Counted from the stretch's first letter, positions 23,820-32,279 are shown. The stretch: DNA of 39,841 nucleotides from Propionibacteriaceae bacterium (GCA_031254155.1 JAIRVA010000011.1:1-39841); one strand, 5' to 3'. The notes: generated by a model from the letters alone, not told the origin. Program-made: numbers and translations.

Positions 23820-25469
23820 ATGAGTGACAGCTTCGAGAGTCACATTCGAGAACAAGTGAAGTGTTTTTTGCAGACCGTGTTGGTGATCGACGACGAGGCA
23901 TATCGGCCGCTTGACTCATCAGCGCTGGACGTGGATGATGGCGAAGACTGGGGTGTTGGTGGCCGGGAGTCGCTGCCAGGAAAGCTGCCGCAACTGAAGG
24001 TTCCGCTGGAAGAACATGCAAGTGAAGCGTTCGATGCTAAGTCGGTGTCAGTCGCCTTCGCAAAGGTCGGGCTGTCTTGCGCAATCTTGTCGCCACAGTC
24101 AACGCAGGAGAACAAGGAACACGAACCTGCGTTCACTTCGGCTGCAAAACGCGCTGACGTACTTGTTTTGGACTGGAGTATGAACGGCGACCATGGACAA
24201 ACTGCCAAAGACCTAGTTGGCTCTGTGTTACGCGATGATGCGAGTAACGAGCATCATCGTCTTCGACTTATCGTCGTCTACACGGGTGAACCGTTTCTCG
24301 GGGACATTGCAGTGCAGATAGCCTTGGTAGTCAAGTCGATTCTTGGCGACGAGCCTGACTGGGACGATAGAGAAACAATGGTCTCATTCTGTTGTGGGCC
24401 TGTGCGAGTATCGGTATACGCGAAAGAGCATGTGAGTAACCTCCCCATCGGCCTCGAGGAGCGTAGACGCAGTCTTTCCGCGTTACCTCAGGTGACTGTG
24501 GAAGAGTTCGGCCGCCATCGTATTGGGCTCGTCACTACGGCAGCGATATCCGCTCTAGCGGCGATCCGAAATGATGCCCATAGACTGCTCGCTGTTTTTG
24601 GTCCAGAACTGGACCCTGCGGTTCTTGGTCAACGCGTCGCCTTGCCCCATCCAGAAGATGTGGAACGGCAAGTTGAGGAACTTATCGGATCCGAGTTACT
24701 GGCTATTGTGCAAGACCATGAAGTGGGTGCTCACATCGGAGTACCAGAGATTGAGGCTTGGCTTGCGCATGACAAGAGTTTGGGTTCGCATGGGTGCAGC
24801 GAGTTCGAGGGCGTTACGGATGCGATCCGCCTCCAACTTCTCAAGGACGGGCTTACGGAGAAACTGAAGGGCGAAGCGGGGATAAGTGGGAACAAAAGTA
24901 ACCGCTTTAGGAAAAGAGGTGCTGCTCTGTTTGCTTCTAGCGAAGAGAAGTCCGACAGCTCGCGCGATCTCCTGGGTGTACTCATGTCCATGCGTAGTCG
25001 CTATACTAGGCCAATTCCACGGCTTCAGCTTGGCTCGGTCGTTGAACAAGGGGGTGTCTACGCGGTTTGCGTGCAACCTTTGTGCGATTGTGTGCGGATC
25101 GTCGGAGAACGTGCATTCCCGCTACTACCCGCAGAAGTCGTGGAGGAAGACAACGGTGGCGCCGGGGGATATCTTGCCACGGTTTATGATCCCGCCGCTG
25201 ACCGGACTTCCTGTCGGAATGGGTATGTACGGCTGCGAGTGAGAGCTGATCCCTGGCGGATTCAAATGGTTGCGTTCGCCGCGTCAACTACGGGAGAAGT
25301 CGAGTCGATCATAGAGGATGGTGCGATTACTTTTCGGTCGAAGACTGGTGAAGTGTGGCGATGGATTGGGGAGTTGAACCCGGAACACGCTCAGCGAGTA
25401 GTGGTGAGTCTTGCAGCAAGTCTTGCTCGGGTTGGTGTCACTGAAGTTGAGGCTCTACGCGTCGGTTGA
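23820..25469 (+). CDS. Receiver-like (response regulator) protein with unknown C-terminal region
   Basis: A 549-residue protein. The N-terminal region reads as a stretched receiver: TVLVIDDEA (acidic pair Asp24, Asp25), then an unusually long insert of about 85 residues, ADVLVLDWSMNGDHGQTAKDL with Asp118 as the probable phosphoacceptor, and LIVVYTGEP with Thr155. Canonical receivers need only about 30-45 residues between the acidic pair and the phosphoacceptor. The remaining 380 residues are not recognised; they contain helical stretches (240-360) and a beta-rich end (450-530). No DNA-binding HTH or nuclease motif is evident. ATG at 23820 lies 1 base after the kinase gene stop, with GGAGG about 13 bases before. 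The most likely role is the output protein of the cassette. Confidence 0.75.
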   Translation: MSDSFESHIREQVKCFLQTVLVIDDEAYRPLDSSALDVDDGEDWGVGGRESLPGKLPQLKVPLEEHASEAFDAKSVSVAFAKVGLSCAILSPQSTQENKEHEPAFTSAAKRADVLVLDWSMNGDHGQTAKDLVGSVLRDDASNEHHRLRLIVVYTGEPFLGDIAVQIALVVKSILGDEPDWDDRETMVSFCCGPVRVSVYAKEHVSNLPIGLEERRRSLSALPQVTVEEFGRHRIGLVTTAAISALAAIRNDAHRLLAVFGPELDPAVLGQRVALPHPEDVERQVEELIGSELLAIVQDHEVGAHIGVPEIEAWLAHDKSLGSHGCSEFEGVTDAIRLQLLKDGLTEKLKGEAGISGNKSNRFRKRGAALFASSEEKSDSSRDLLGVLMSMRSRYTRPIPRLQLGSVVEQGGVYAVCVQPLCDCVRIVGERAFPLLPAEVVEEDNGGAGGYLATVYDPAADRTSCRNGYVRLRVRADPWRIQMVAFAASTTGEVESIIEDGAITFRSKTGEVWRWIGELNPEHAQRVVVSLAASLARVGVTEVEALRVG

Positions 25470-25792
25470 CTGGGGTGAGAGAAACCCGTCGGTTGGTCGG
25501 GGTGCCATATGGACCCTGGTATACGGCGATGCCTCCTCTTTGGTCCCTTGCGTAAACCCTGTCCCCAGCCGCTGGCGTCTACAACAACGATGCCGGTCGC
25601 CACGGTTTCCAGGTTGGGTCGTCTCCCGCTCGCCCCGTTCGCGCAACGTGTCAGCCCGCGGCCGGGCACGAGCCCGCAGGCAGTCGAGCAGGCGACGACG
25701 AACGCCGAGGTCTGTAGAAAGCGAGGCTACAGATTGGTATATGGATTGAACTATTGCGTGTATGCTGGTACCGCTATCGGAAAGGAACTGTC
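25470..25792. other. Gene-free region after the methyltransferase cassette
   Basis: These 323 bases hold no convincing gene; the reading frames are short and of shadow composition. No T-rich terminator is visible after the cassette. Near the right end TTGAAC (25746-25751) and TATGCT (25761-25766) are promoter-like words before the membrane protein gene, but their spacing is poor. Confidence 0.45.
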
Positions 25793-26437
25793 ATGTCTCC
25801 CAGCGCCGCCCCTGTCCCGCCGAAGAAACCCCTAGTCAGTATCATCGTTGGTATCTGCGTGCTGGTACTCGGCCCGATTGTTGGGACTATCATTATTGTT
25901 TATTCGACAATGAGTTCGTTTAGTGGGGTCCTTGATGCGCCGACTCACACGGCGGATGGTTCGCCTAGCGCGGTCACGTTGACGGCGGGTGCGGAGATGG
26001 GGATTTGGACGGAGCAGGGGAATTTTGGGCAGTGTTCGGTGACGGATCCGACCGGCCAGGCTGTCGCTCTCAACGCCAACTCGGCGGTGAGTGTGAATAC
26101 GGGGAACTTCTCTCTGGGTGGGATTTTCACCCCGACGGTGGACGGGTCGTACGAGGTGCAGTGTACCTCCAGCGGCACGCCGTTTGAGTTCCGGGTGGCG
26201 CCGTCTGTCCAGGTCGCTAAGTTTGCGGGTGGGCTCGTGATTGGGATCGGTCTCATCATTGTGACCGGCTTGGCCGGTCTGGCTATTCTGATCGTGGGGA
26301 TTGTCCGCCGGGTGAGCTGGAATAGCCAGTACGGCCGGCGGGGCGTACCTGGCTATCCACCCGTCGGCGGCTACCCGCCTGCTGGTAGTTACCCACCCGC
26401 GGGGCCGGCGGGTCCGGTACCTGGTCGGGCCAACTAG
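25793..26437 (+). CDS. Two-span membrane protein with Pro/Gly-rich cytoplasmic tail
   Basis: A 214-residue protein with ATG at 25793 and AAAGGA upstream. Helix one is at about residues 14-38 (LVSIIVGICVLVLGPIVGTIIIVYS), helix two at about 140-168 (FAGGLVIGIGLIIVTGLAGLAILIVGIV). The 100 residues between them are Thr/Ser/Gly-rich, beta-like, with two cysteines (in FGQCSVTD and EVQCTSS), and should lie outside the membrane. The last 35 residues are repeats of a YPP-G pattern (GYPPVGGYPPAGSYPPAG), as in several actinobacterial envelope proteins. No enzyme motif. Function unknown. Confidence 0.7.
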   Translation: MSPSAAPVPPKKPLVSIIVGICVLVLGPIVGTIIIVYSTMSSFSGVLDAPTHTADGSPSAVTLTAGAEMGIWTEQGNFGQCSVTDPTGQAVALNANSAVSVNTGNFSLGGIFTPTVDGSYEVQCTSSGTPFEFRVAPSVQVAKFAGGLVIGIGLIIVTGLAGLAILIVGIVRRVSWNSQYGRRGVPGYPPVGGYPPAGSYPPAGPAGPVPGRAN

Positions 26438-26687
26438 TGCTGGCGGCGCTCGCGTCCTGAGGGTGGGGTGGGGCGGACCTGTGGAAAGTGTTCGGCGACT
26501 CGTTGACCGTTTCCCCATCCTGGTTGGCAATCCGTAAGGGTTTTCCCCGCCACCGTATGGGTTGCGTTATGAGGGTGAACCAGTACCCCCGGCGGTGGTG
26601 GAATTGCTCTTAGGGTGTCCTTTGTACGGGTACCCGCAACGTGGGGTCGCCCCAGTCAGACGGGCCCAATGACCATTGGAGGAAGTT
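26438..26687. other. Untranslated region upstream of the small membrane protein
   Basis: No gene is seen in these 250 bases. The stretch is G-rich with several short complementary segments (for example CCACCG and CGGTGG in the 26550-26600 area) and may be a structured leader. A riboswitch upstream of a potassium-related gene would make sense, but no known consensus could be matched by eye. Confidence 0.35.
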
Positions 26688-26849
26688 GTGGCCAGTGTCT
26701 TGGCGGTGCACGTCAACCTGCTGCTCGGGGCCGTCCATTTCCTGGAGCGTCACGGGGGCGGCCTGGCTCTGACGGGCTTTGAAATCACGGTCGGGGTGGC
26801 GGCCGTCCTGTTCCTTGTTTTGGTGATGGTAAGACCGAACTTGTTCTGA
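26688..26849 (+). CDS. Small membrane protein, possibly KdpF-like
   Basis: A 53-residue protein with GTG start at 26688 and GGAGG at 26679-26683. It has a hydrophobic N-terminal segment and a strong C-terminal helix (residues 33-48) followed by MVRPNLF. KdpF, the small subunit of the Kdp potassium ATPase, ends with a helix and a (L)RPE(R/K)F-type tail, so the ending is suggestive, and kdpD follows. However KdpF is usually about 30 residues and is followed by kdpABC, which are absent. It could equally be an unrelated small membrane protein. Confidence 0.35.
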   Translation: MASVLAVHVNLLLGAVHFLERHGGGLALTGFEITVGVAAVLFLVLVMVRPNLF

Positions 26850-26866
26850 TTACCTCGCACCCCTGT

Positions 26867-26933
26867 TTGTGCGGGGTCCGGTACGGCGTTGAGGGGCCGG
26901 TGCTCCTGGGTGGACGGGCCGGACCCCGCACAA
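26867..26933. terminator. Perfect 15-base inverted repeat upstream of kdpD
   Basis: TTGTGCGGGGTCCGG at 26867-26881 and its exact inverse at 26919-26933 enclose 37 bases. It begins 18 bases after the small membrane gene and ends 186 bases before kdpD. No T-run follows. It could be a terminator or attenuator of the small gene; an operator spanning 67 bases is less likely. Confidence 0.5.
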
Positions 26934-27119
26934 GCGCTCTCACCCTCGCTTCGCTCGCCCGCCCGGCGCCCGGCTGACGACGCAGCGTGGATCAGCGCTT
27001 CCCCGGGCGAGTTCCTGGCCCGTTGTACCTTGCCGTACTGGCCCCGAAACCACGGTGAGAGCGTTAGGCTATACCCGGTGGTTGCACGCGTGTGCCCACC
27101 GCTGGCAAGAAGGGAAGAC

Positions 27120-29663
27120 ATGGATCGCGGCCGGTTGCGGGTCCTGCTCGGTGCGGCTCCGGGCGTCGGGAAAACGTACGCCATGCTGGACGAGGGCCGG
27201 GGTCTCAAAGCGTCGGGCAAGGACGTCGTCGTGGCGGTCGTCGAAACCCACGGCCGCCCGGCCACAGCCGCCCAGACGCGGGGCCTGGAGATCCTGCCGC
27301 GGAAGATCGTGGTCCACCGCGGGATCGAGCTGACCGACATGGATACCGACGCGGTCATCGCCCGGCGCCCGGACATTGCCCTGGTCGACGAGCTGGCCCA
27401 CACCAATGCCCCCGGAATGCGCCATGACAAGCGCTGGGAGGATGTGGAAGACCTGCTCGCCGCCGGGATTGATGTCATCACGACCGTCAACATCCAGCAC
27501 ATCGAGTCGATGAACGACGTGGTCGAGGAGATCACCGGTGTCGCCCAGCACGAGACCATCCCCGACGGCATCCTGCGCGCCGCCGATCAGGTGGAGGTGG
27601 TCGACCTGGCACCGCAAGCCCTGCGCGACCGGTTGTCGGCCGGGTACGTCTATCCGGCCGAACGTGTCGACGCCGCCCTCTCCAACTATTTCCGGGTCGG
27701 CAACCTGACGGCCCTGCGCGAGCTGGCGCTGTTGTGGGTCGCGGACGAGGTGGACACGGCCCTCAAGAAGTACCGTACCGAACACGGCATCGCCCAGCAG
27801 TGGGAGGCCCGCGAGCGGGTCGTGGTGGCGCTCGGCGGCGCGAGCGAGGGCGAGATGCTGCTGCGCCGCGGGGCCCGGATCGCGTCGCGGTCGGTTGGCG
27901 GCGAGCTGATGGCGGTCCACGTCGTGAGCCAGGACGGGCTCAGTACGCCGCACCCGGGTGTTCTCGCCGCCCAACGGGCGCTGATCGAGCACCTGGGGGG
28001 CACCTACCACCAGGTCGTCGGCGACGACATCCCCGGCGCCCTCGTCGAGTTCGCGAAGGCCGCCGAGGCCACCCAGCTCGTCGTCGGCTGTTCGCACCGC
28101 CACTGGGCGCTTGGTCCCCTGGTCGGGCGGGATATCGGGATGGCGGTCATCCGGGATTCGGGGACAATCGACGTTCACATCGTCAACACGTCCGTGACGG
28201 CGGTCCGGCTGGCCCTGCCGCGGCTGGGGGGTGCGATGTCGCTGCGTCGAATCCTCGCCGGTTTCCTGGTCACGCTCGCGGGCGGCCCCCTGCTGACGTG
28301 GCTGCTCCGTGTGACCCACCCCGAGGGGACAATCGCGCCGCACGTTCTCGCGTTCCAGGTCCTGGTCGTGGTCGCGGCCGTGATCGGCGGGCTGTGGCCC
28401 GCGCTGGCCGCGGCCGTGATGTCGGGCCTGCTCCTGAACTACTTCTTCGTCGCCGCGACCGGTACCTTCACGATCCAGGAGCCCAGCAACCTGATCACGC
28501 TCGCGCTGTACGTCCTGGTGGCGGTCTTGGTCAGTTTCGTTGTCGGCGAAGCCTCCCGTCGGTCGCGCCAGACTCGTCGTACCGCCGCCGAGTCCGAGCT
28601 CCTCGCCGCCGTCGCGGGCAGCGTCATGCGCGGCCAGGATGCGGTTCAAGCCATCCTGGAACGGATCAGTGAGGCGTTCAGGCTTGATGGCGTACGTTTG
28701 CGGGCGGGCGACACCGTTCTAGGTACGGTGGGCGAAGTGGGTGGCAAACCGCCCACGGGGACGTTCCCGGTGGGGGAGCGGGCGGTGCTCGAGGTCCGGG
28801 GACCGGATCTGACGACGTCGGAGCGCCGTCTCATGGCCGTACTCGTGTCCCAGCTTGACGCCGCGCTCGAGGTCGGCGACCTCGCGAAGACGGCGAGCGA
28901 GGTGGAGCCGCTTGCCGCGTCGGAGCGGGTCCGGACGGCCCTGCTGGCCGCGCTGAGCCACGACCTGCGCCGGCCCATCGCCTCCGCGACGGCCGCCGTG
29001 AGCGGGCTGAAGGCCATGGGGGCCGACATGACGCAGGACGACCGGGAAGAGTTGCTGTCCACCGCCACCGAGAGTCTCGACGCGCTCGCGGAGCTTGTCA
29101 ACGACCTGTTGGACGTCAGCAAGCTCCAGGCCGGGGCGCTCGTGATCGCCACGACGCCGGTCGATGTGGACGACGCGATCGCGCCGGCGCTGGACGAGTT
29201 GCGGCTCGACGCGCACGATGTCGAGCTCGACCTCGGCGACGTACCCCCGGCGATGGCCGATCCCGTGTTGCTCCAGCGGGTCATCGTGAACCTGCTGCTC
29301 AACGCGTTGCGGTACGCGCCGAAGCACACCAAGGTCCGGCTGGCGACGAGCGCGTTCGGCGGCAACGTCGAGGTGCGGATCACGGATCACGGGCCCGGTG
29401 TGCCGCCCGAGCGGGTCGGGGCGATCTTCGTACCCTTCCAGCGTGAGGGCGACACGGACAATACCAAGGGCTTAGGGCTGGGACTCGCCCTGTCGAAGGG
29501 CTTTGTCGAGGCGATGGGGGGTACGCTGACCCCCGAGGACACCCCGGGCGGCGGGCTGACGATGGTGGTGTCCCTCGCCGCGGCCGTCTTGGCGGCCGGC
29601 TCGCCCGGCACCCCCGATTCCGACTCCGACGACGGGAGAACCGATGAAGATACTGATCGTTGA
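27120..29663 (+). CDS. kdpD: KdpD sensor histidine kinase
   Basis: An 847-residue membrane kinase that senses potassium limitation or ionic stress and phosphorylates KdpE. N-terminal KdpD domain with Walker A GAAPGVGKTY (11-20) and DELAHTNAPG; a USP-like domain (about 235-360); four membrane helices around 390-480 (LLTWLLRV ... LVAVLVSFVVGEASRR); a GAF-like region; DHp helix with LSHDLRRPIAS, phosphoacceptor His614; and the ATP-binding domain with NLLLNALRYAP, ITDHGPGVP and GLGLGLALSKGFVEAMGG. Length matches the family. ATG at 27120 has AGAAGGGA upstream. It overlaps kdpE by 20 bases. The usual neighbours kdpFABC are not here. Confidence 0.95.
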   Translation: MDRGRLRVLLGAAPGVGKTYAMLDEGRGLKASGKDVVVAVVETHGRPATAAQTRGLEILPRKIVVHRGIELTDMDTDAVIARRPDIALVDELAHTNAPGMRHDKRWEDVEDLLAAGIDVITTVNIQHIESMNDVVEEITGVAQHETIPDGILRAADQVEVVDLAPQALRDRLSAGYVYPAERVDAALSNYFRVGNLTALRELALLWVADEVDTALKKYRTEHGIAQQWEARERVVVALGGASEGEMLLRRGARIASRSVGGELMAVHVVSQDGLSTPHPGVLAAQRALIEHLGGTYHQVVGDDIPGALVEFAKAAEATQLVVGCSHRHWALGPLVGRDIGMAVIRDSGTIDVHIVNTSVTAVRLALPRLGGAMSLRRILAGFLVTLAGGPLLTWLLRVTHPEGTIAPHVLAFQVLVVVAAVIGGLWPALAAAVMSGLLLNYFFVAATGTFTIQEPSNLITLALYVLVAVLVSFVVGEASRRSRQTRRTAAESELLAAVAGSVMRGQDAVQAILERISEAFRLDGVRLRAGDTVLGTVGEVGGKPPTGTFPVGERAVLEVRGPDLTTSERRLMAVLVSQLDAALEVGDLAKTASEVEPLAASERVRTALLAALSHDLRRPIASATAAVSGLKAMGADMTQDDREELLSTATESLDALAELVNDLLDVSKLQAGALVIATTPVDVDDAIAPALDELRLDAHDVELDLGDVPPAMADPVLLQRVIVNLLLNALRYAPKHTKVRLATSAFGGNVEVRITDHGPGVPPERVGAIFVPFQREGDTDNTKGLGLGLALSKGFVEAMGGTLTPEDTPGGGLTMVVSLAAAVLAAGSPGTPDSDSDDGRTDEDTDR

Positions 29664-30333
29664 CGACGACCCCCAGATTGTGCGCGCGTTGCGGATCACG
29701 CTGCGCGTCAAGGGGTACGAGGTCGTGATCGCCGCTGACGGCGCCCACGCGATCGCGCTGGCGGTGGACGAGCGGCCGGACGTGTACCTGATCGACCTCG
29801 GCCTGCCCGGCATGGGCGGGCTGGAGGTGATCAAGGCGGTACGCGGGTGGTCGATGGCACCGGTCCTCGTCGTCTCGGGCCGCGCGGGCTCGACGGACAA
29901 GGTCGAGGCGCTCGACCTCGGGGCCGACGACTACGTCACCAAACCCTTCTCCATCGACGAATTGCTCGCCCGCATCCGGGCTCTGACCAGGCGCATCCCC
30001 GCTGGCGAGGAGGAGGAACCGCTGCTGAAGCTCGGGCCGGTGACGATCGACTTCTCGGCGCGGACGGCGATGAAGAAAACCGGGCGGCGGAGCGAACCCA
30101 TCCGGCTCACCCCGACCGAGTGGCAGGTTCTGGGGCTGCTGGCCCGCAACCCGGGTCGGCTCGTCACCCGGCAGACCATGCTCACGGAGATCTGGGGCTC
30201 GGTCCACGTGGCCGACACGGGGTACCTGCGGCTGTACATGTCCCAACTCCGCAAGAAGCTCGAGCCCAACCCGGGCAAGCCAAGATACTTGATCACCGAG
30301 TCCGGGATGGGGTACCGTCTCCAGGTGGGGTGA
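29644..30333 (+). CDS. kdpE: KdpE response regulator (OmpR family)
   Basis: A 229-residue regulator. Receiver domain 1-115 with the acidic group at Asp7-Asp9, phosphoacceptor Asp51 (VYLIDLGLPG) and Lys100 (GADDYVTKPFS). The C-terminal OmpR-type winged helix (135-226) contains RLTPTEWQVLGLLARNPGRLVTRQTMLTEIWG and the YLRLYMSQLRKKLEPNP helix typical of KdpE. Phospho-KdpE activates the kdp transporter operon, which is not in this window, so its target promoter must be elsewhere or the pair has another role. Translation is coupled to kdpD by the 20-base overlap. It ends 9 bases before the convergent ispH. Confidence 0.95.
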   Translation: MKILIVDDDPQIVRALRITLRVKGYEVVIAADGAHAIALAVDERPDVYLIDLGLPGMGGLEVIKAVRGWSMAPVLVVSGRAGSTDKVEALDLGADDYVTKPFSIDELLARIRALTRRIPAGEEEEPLLKLGPVTIDFSARTAMKKTGRRSEPIRLTPTEWQVLGLLARNPGRLVTRQTMLTEIWGSVHVADTGYLRLYMSQLRKKLEPNPGKPRYLITESGMGYRLQVG

Positions 30334-30342
30334 AACAGGGGG

Positions 30343-31338
30343 TCAGCGTACGGCCGGGGGCAGGGCGAAGGTCAGGGTCTCCTCGGCGGCCTGGTGTTCG
30401 ATGACCTCGGGGAAGCCGTTCTCCTGCAGGTGGGCGACAACGTCCTGGACGAGGTAGTCCGGTACCGACGCCCCGGAGGTCACGCCAACGGTGTGGCAAC
30501 CAAGCCAGGCGGGGTCGATGTCTGCCACGGCGTCGATGAGGTACGCCGCCCCGGCCCCGGCGTCCAGCGCCACCTCGACCAGCCGCCGGGAGTTGGACGA
30601 GTTGGCGGAGCCGACGACGAGGACGCAGTCGCACGCCGGGGCGACCTCGCGTACCGCCCCCTGCCGGTTCTGCGTGGCGTAACAAATGTCCTCGCTCGGA
30701 GGATCCGCCAGCGCCGGGAAGCGGGCGCGCAGCCGGGTGACCGTCTCGCGGGTCTCGTCCACGCTGAGGGTCGTCTGGGACAGCCAGGCGAGCCGCGCGG
30801 GGTCCCGGACCGCTACCCGCTCCGCGTCGTCGGGGTGCTCGACCAGGTGAATCGCGTGGGGCGCCTCCCCAAACGTCCCCTCGACCTCCTCGTGACCCGC
30901 GTGCCCGATGAGCAGGATCTCTTGCCCCGCCGCCGCGAGGCGCTGGGCCTCCTTGTGGACCTTGGTCACGAGCGGGCAGGTAGCGTCGATGGTGACGAGC
31001 CCGCGCGCGGCGGCAGCCGCCCGGACCGCCGGCGACACCCCGTGGGCCGAGAAGACGACGACGCCGCCCGGTGGTACCTCGTCGACCTCGTCCACGAACA
31101 CGGCTCCCTGGGCGCGGAGCGCCGCCACAACGTACTTGTTGTGAACGATCTCCTTGCGGACGTGTACCGCGCTGTCGGAGCGGGCAAGCGCCCGCTCGAC
31201 GGTCGTGATGGCGCGATCGACCCCGGCGCAGTACCCCCGCGGCGAGACCAGGATGACCCGCCCGTCTCGCGCTCCGGCATGTTGCGTAGTTTCCTTTGCG
31301 ATCGCTGGTAACATCGCTTGAGAGGTCCCTGATGCCAT
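30343..31338 (-). CDS. ispH: 4-hydroxy-3-methylbut-2-enyl diphosphate reductase
   Basis: A 331-residue iron-sulphur enzyme that makes IPP and DMAPP in the last step of the MEP isoprenoid pathway. The three cluster cysteines are in GYCAGVDRAI (Cys37), IDATCPLVTKVH and LGCHTVGVTSGAS; HG and SANSSNSRRL substrate residues and the QTTLSVDET and EDICYATQNRQ segments are also present. The start is ATG at 31338: TAGAAT (minus strand, 31346-31351) lies exactly 7 bases before it, so the mRNA is probably leaderless. ATG at 31314 is the alternative. It is divergent from the DJ-1 gene. Confidence 0.95.
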   Translation of the reverse strand: MASGTSQAMLPAIAKETTQHAGARDGRVILVSPRGYCAGVDRAITTVERALARSDSAVHVRKEIVHNKYVVAALRAQGAVFVDEVDEVPPGGVVVFSAHGVSPAVRAAAAARGLVTIDATCPLVTKVHKEAQRLAAAGQEILLIGHAGHEEVEGTFGEAPHAIHLVEHPDDAERVAVRDPARLAWLSQTTLSVDETRETVTRLRARFPALADPPSEDICYATQNRQGAVREVAPACDCVLVVGSANSSNSRRLVEVALDAGAGAAYLIDAVADIDPAWLGCHTVGVTSGASVPDYLVQDVVAHLQENGFPEVIEHQAAEETLTFALPPAVR

Positions 31339-31345
31339 GCGGAAG

Positions 31346-31351
31346 ATTCTA
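31346..31351 (-). promoter_or_regulatory. Leaderless promoter -10 of ispH
   Basis: TAGAAT on the minus strand stands 7 bases before the ATG at 31338, the distance at which transcription would begin on the start codon itself. No ribosome site precedes that ATG. The -35 region is GC-rich and poor. Confidence 0.5.
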
Positions 31352-31394
31352 CCGGGGGAGGGGCAGGGCCGCCGACCACCAGTGAGGAGTACGT

Positions 31395-31967
31395 ATGACG
31401 ATGTCAATCGGGTTGCTCGCCTTCCCCGATATGGAGTTGATTGATTACGCGGGGCCGTACCAGACCTTTGCCACCGCCTCCCGCATCGCGGGCGGGGACG
31501 CGTTCAGTTTGGTGACAATCGGGGCCAGCCGGGAGCCAGTGGTGGCCCGTGCGGGCGCGACGCTGCTGCCGGACGTGAGCGTGGCCGACCAGCTCGCCCT
31601 GGATTGCCTCATCATCCCCGGCGGGATGCACGACCGGTCGGACGAGACCAGGGCGACCCTGACGGCGTGGATCGCGGCGCAGGCTGAGATGGTACCGATC
31701 ATTGCCAGTGTATGTACGGGGGCCTTCTACCTCGCGGCGGCCGGCCTGCTCGACGGGCGCGACGCGACGACCCACTGGGCGGCGCTCGACACCCTCCGCG
31801 AACGGTACCCGGCGGTCAACGTGATCGAGAAGCGCCGCTGGGTGGACTCGGGGCGGATCGTCACCTCGGCCGGCATGACCGCCGGCATCGACATGGCCCT
31901 GCACCTAGTCGAGCGGCTCGCGGACGCCGACCTCGCCACCGCCACCGCGAAGCGGCTGGAACTGTAA
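31395..31967 (+). CDS. DJ-1/PfpI-family protein
   Basis: A 190-residue protein of the class I glutamine amidotransferase-like (DJ-1/PfpI) fold. Visible features are IGLLAFPDMELIDYAGPYQTF at the start, LDCLIIPGGMHDR, and the nucleophile elbow ASVCTGAFYLAAAGLLDGRDATTHW, in which the Cys is the reactive residue and the following THW fits the isonitrile hydratase/AraC-N-type branch. The VTSAGMTAGIDMALHLVE end is also typical of that branch. Such proteins act as small-molecule hydratases, glyoxalases or stress proteins; the substrate is not clear. The start ATG at 31395 has GAGGAG 6 bases upstream. It stands alone. Confidence 0.85.
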   Translation: MTMSIGLLAFPDMELIDYAGPYQTFATASRIAGGDAFSLVTIGASREPVVARAGATLLPDVSVADQLALDCLIIPGGMHDRSDETRATLTAWIAAQAEMVPIIASVCTGAFYLAAAGLLDGRDATTHWAALDTLRERYPAVNVIEKRRWVDSGRIVTSAGMTAGIDMALHLVERLADADLATATAKRLEL

Positions 31968-31979
31968 CCTAGTCGCCCG

Positions 31980-32016
31980 GTGACCCCCGATTCTTGCACA
32001 TGTTAATATATGTGCA
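31980..32016 (+). promoter_or_regulatory. Leaderless promoter and palindromic operator of the RHH-PIN module
   Basis: TGCACAT at 31995-32001 and its inverse ATGTGCA at 32010-32016 flank the -10 TAATAT (32004-32009). GTGACC at 31980-31985 is a plausible -35 (18-base spacer). The A of the ATG at 32016 is 7 bases past the -10, so the transcript probably starts at the start codon. A repressor on the palindrome would block the promoter. Confidence 0.65.
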
Positions 32017-32279
32017 TGCCAACCCTTGAACGTCGTGTCCAGGTCCTCTTCGAACCGGAGGAGTACGCTCTCCTAGCGGCGCAGGCAGAGCGGGAACACC
32101 GGTCGGTCGGGTCACTCGTCCGCCAGTCGGTTCGCCAGACCCTGTCGCCGCCCGCGGCCACCCGGCAGGCTGTGCTCGAACGACTGCTGGCCCGCGCTGA
32201 CGCCGATCCGCGACCGGTCGGTGACTGGGCGGGCGTGAAAGACGGGTTCGAGAGACCGAGTCTGCGAGTTGTCGGGTGA
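32016..32279 (+). CDS. Ribbon-helix-helix antitoxin
   Basis: An 87-residue protein from ATG at 32016 (an ATG at 32010 is in frame but inside the promoter). The N-terminal RRVQVLFEPEEYALLAAQAEREHRSVGSLVRQSVRQTL (about 7-45) is a ribbon-helix-helix: one strand and two helices, as in CopG/VapB antitoxins. The C-terminal tail (PVGDWAGVKDGFERPSL) is the segment that would wrap the toxin. It overlaps the PIN gene by 4 bases (GTGA). It would neutralise the toxin and repress its own promoter at the palindrome. Confidence 0.8.
   Translation: MPTLERRVQVLFEPEEYALLAAQAEREHRSVGSLVRQSVRQTLSPPAATRQAVLERLLARADADPRPVGDWAGVKDGFERPSLRVVG

Noticed and set aside
19783..25469. An ordinary type II restriction-modification system
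   Set aside because: The methyltransferase is clear, but neither neighbour carries a recognisable restriction nuclease motif, and both have ATPase, kinase or receiver motifs instead.
26438..26687. A riboswitch upstream of the potassium-related genes
   Set aside because: The stretch is G-rich and may fold, but no known riboswitch consensus could be matched.
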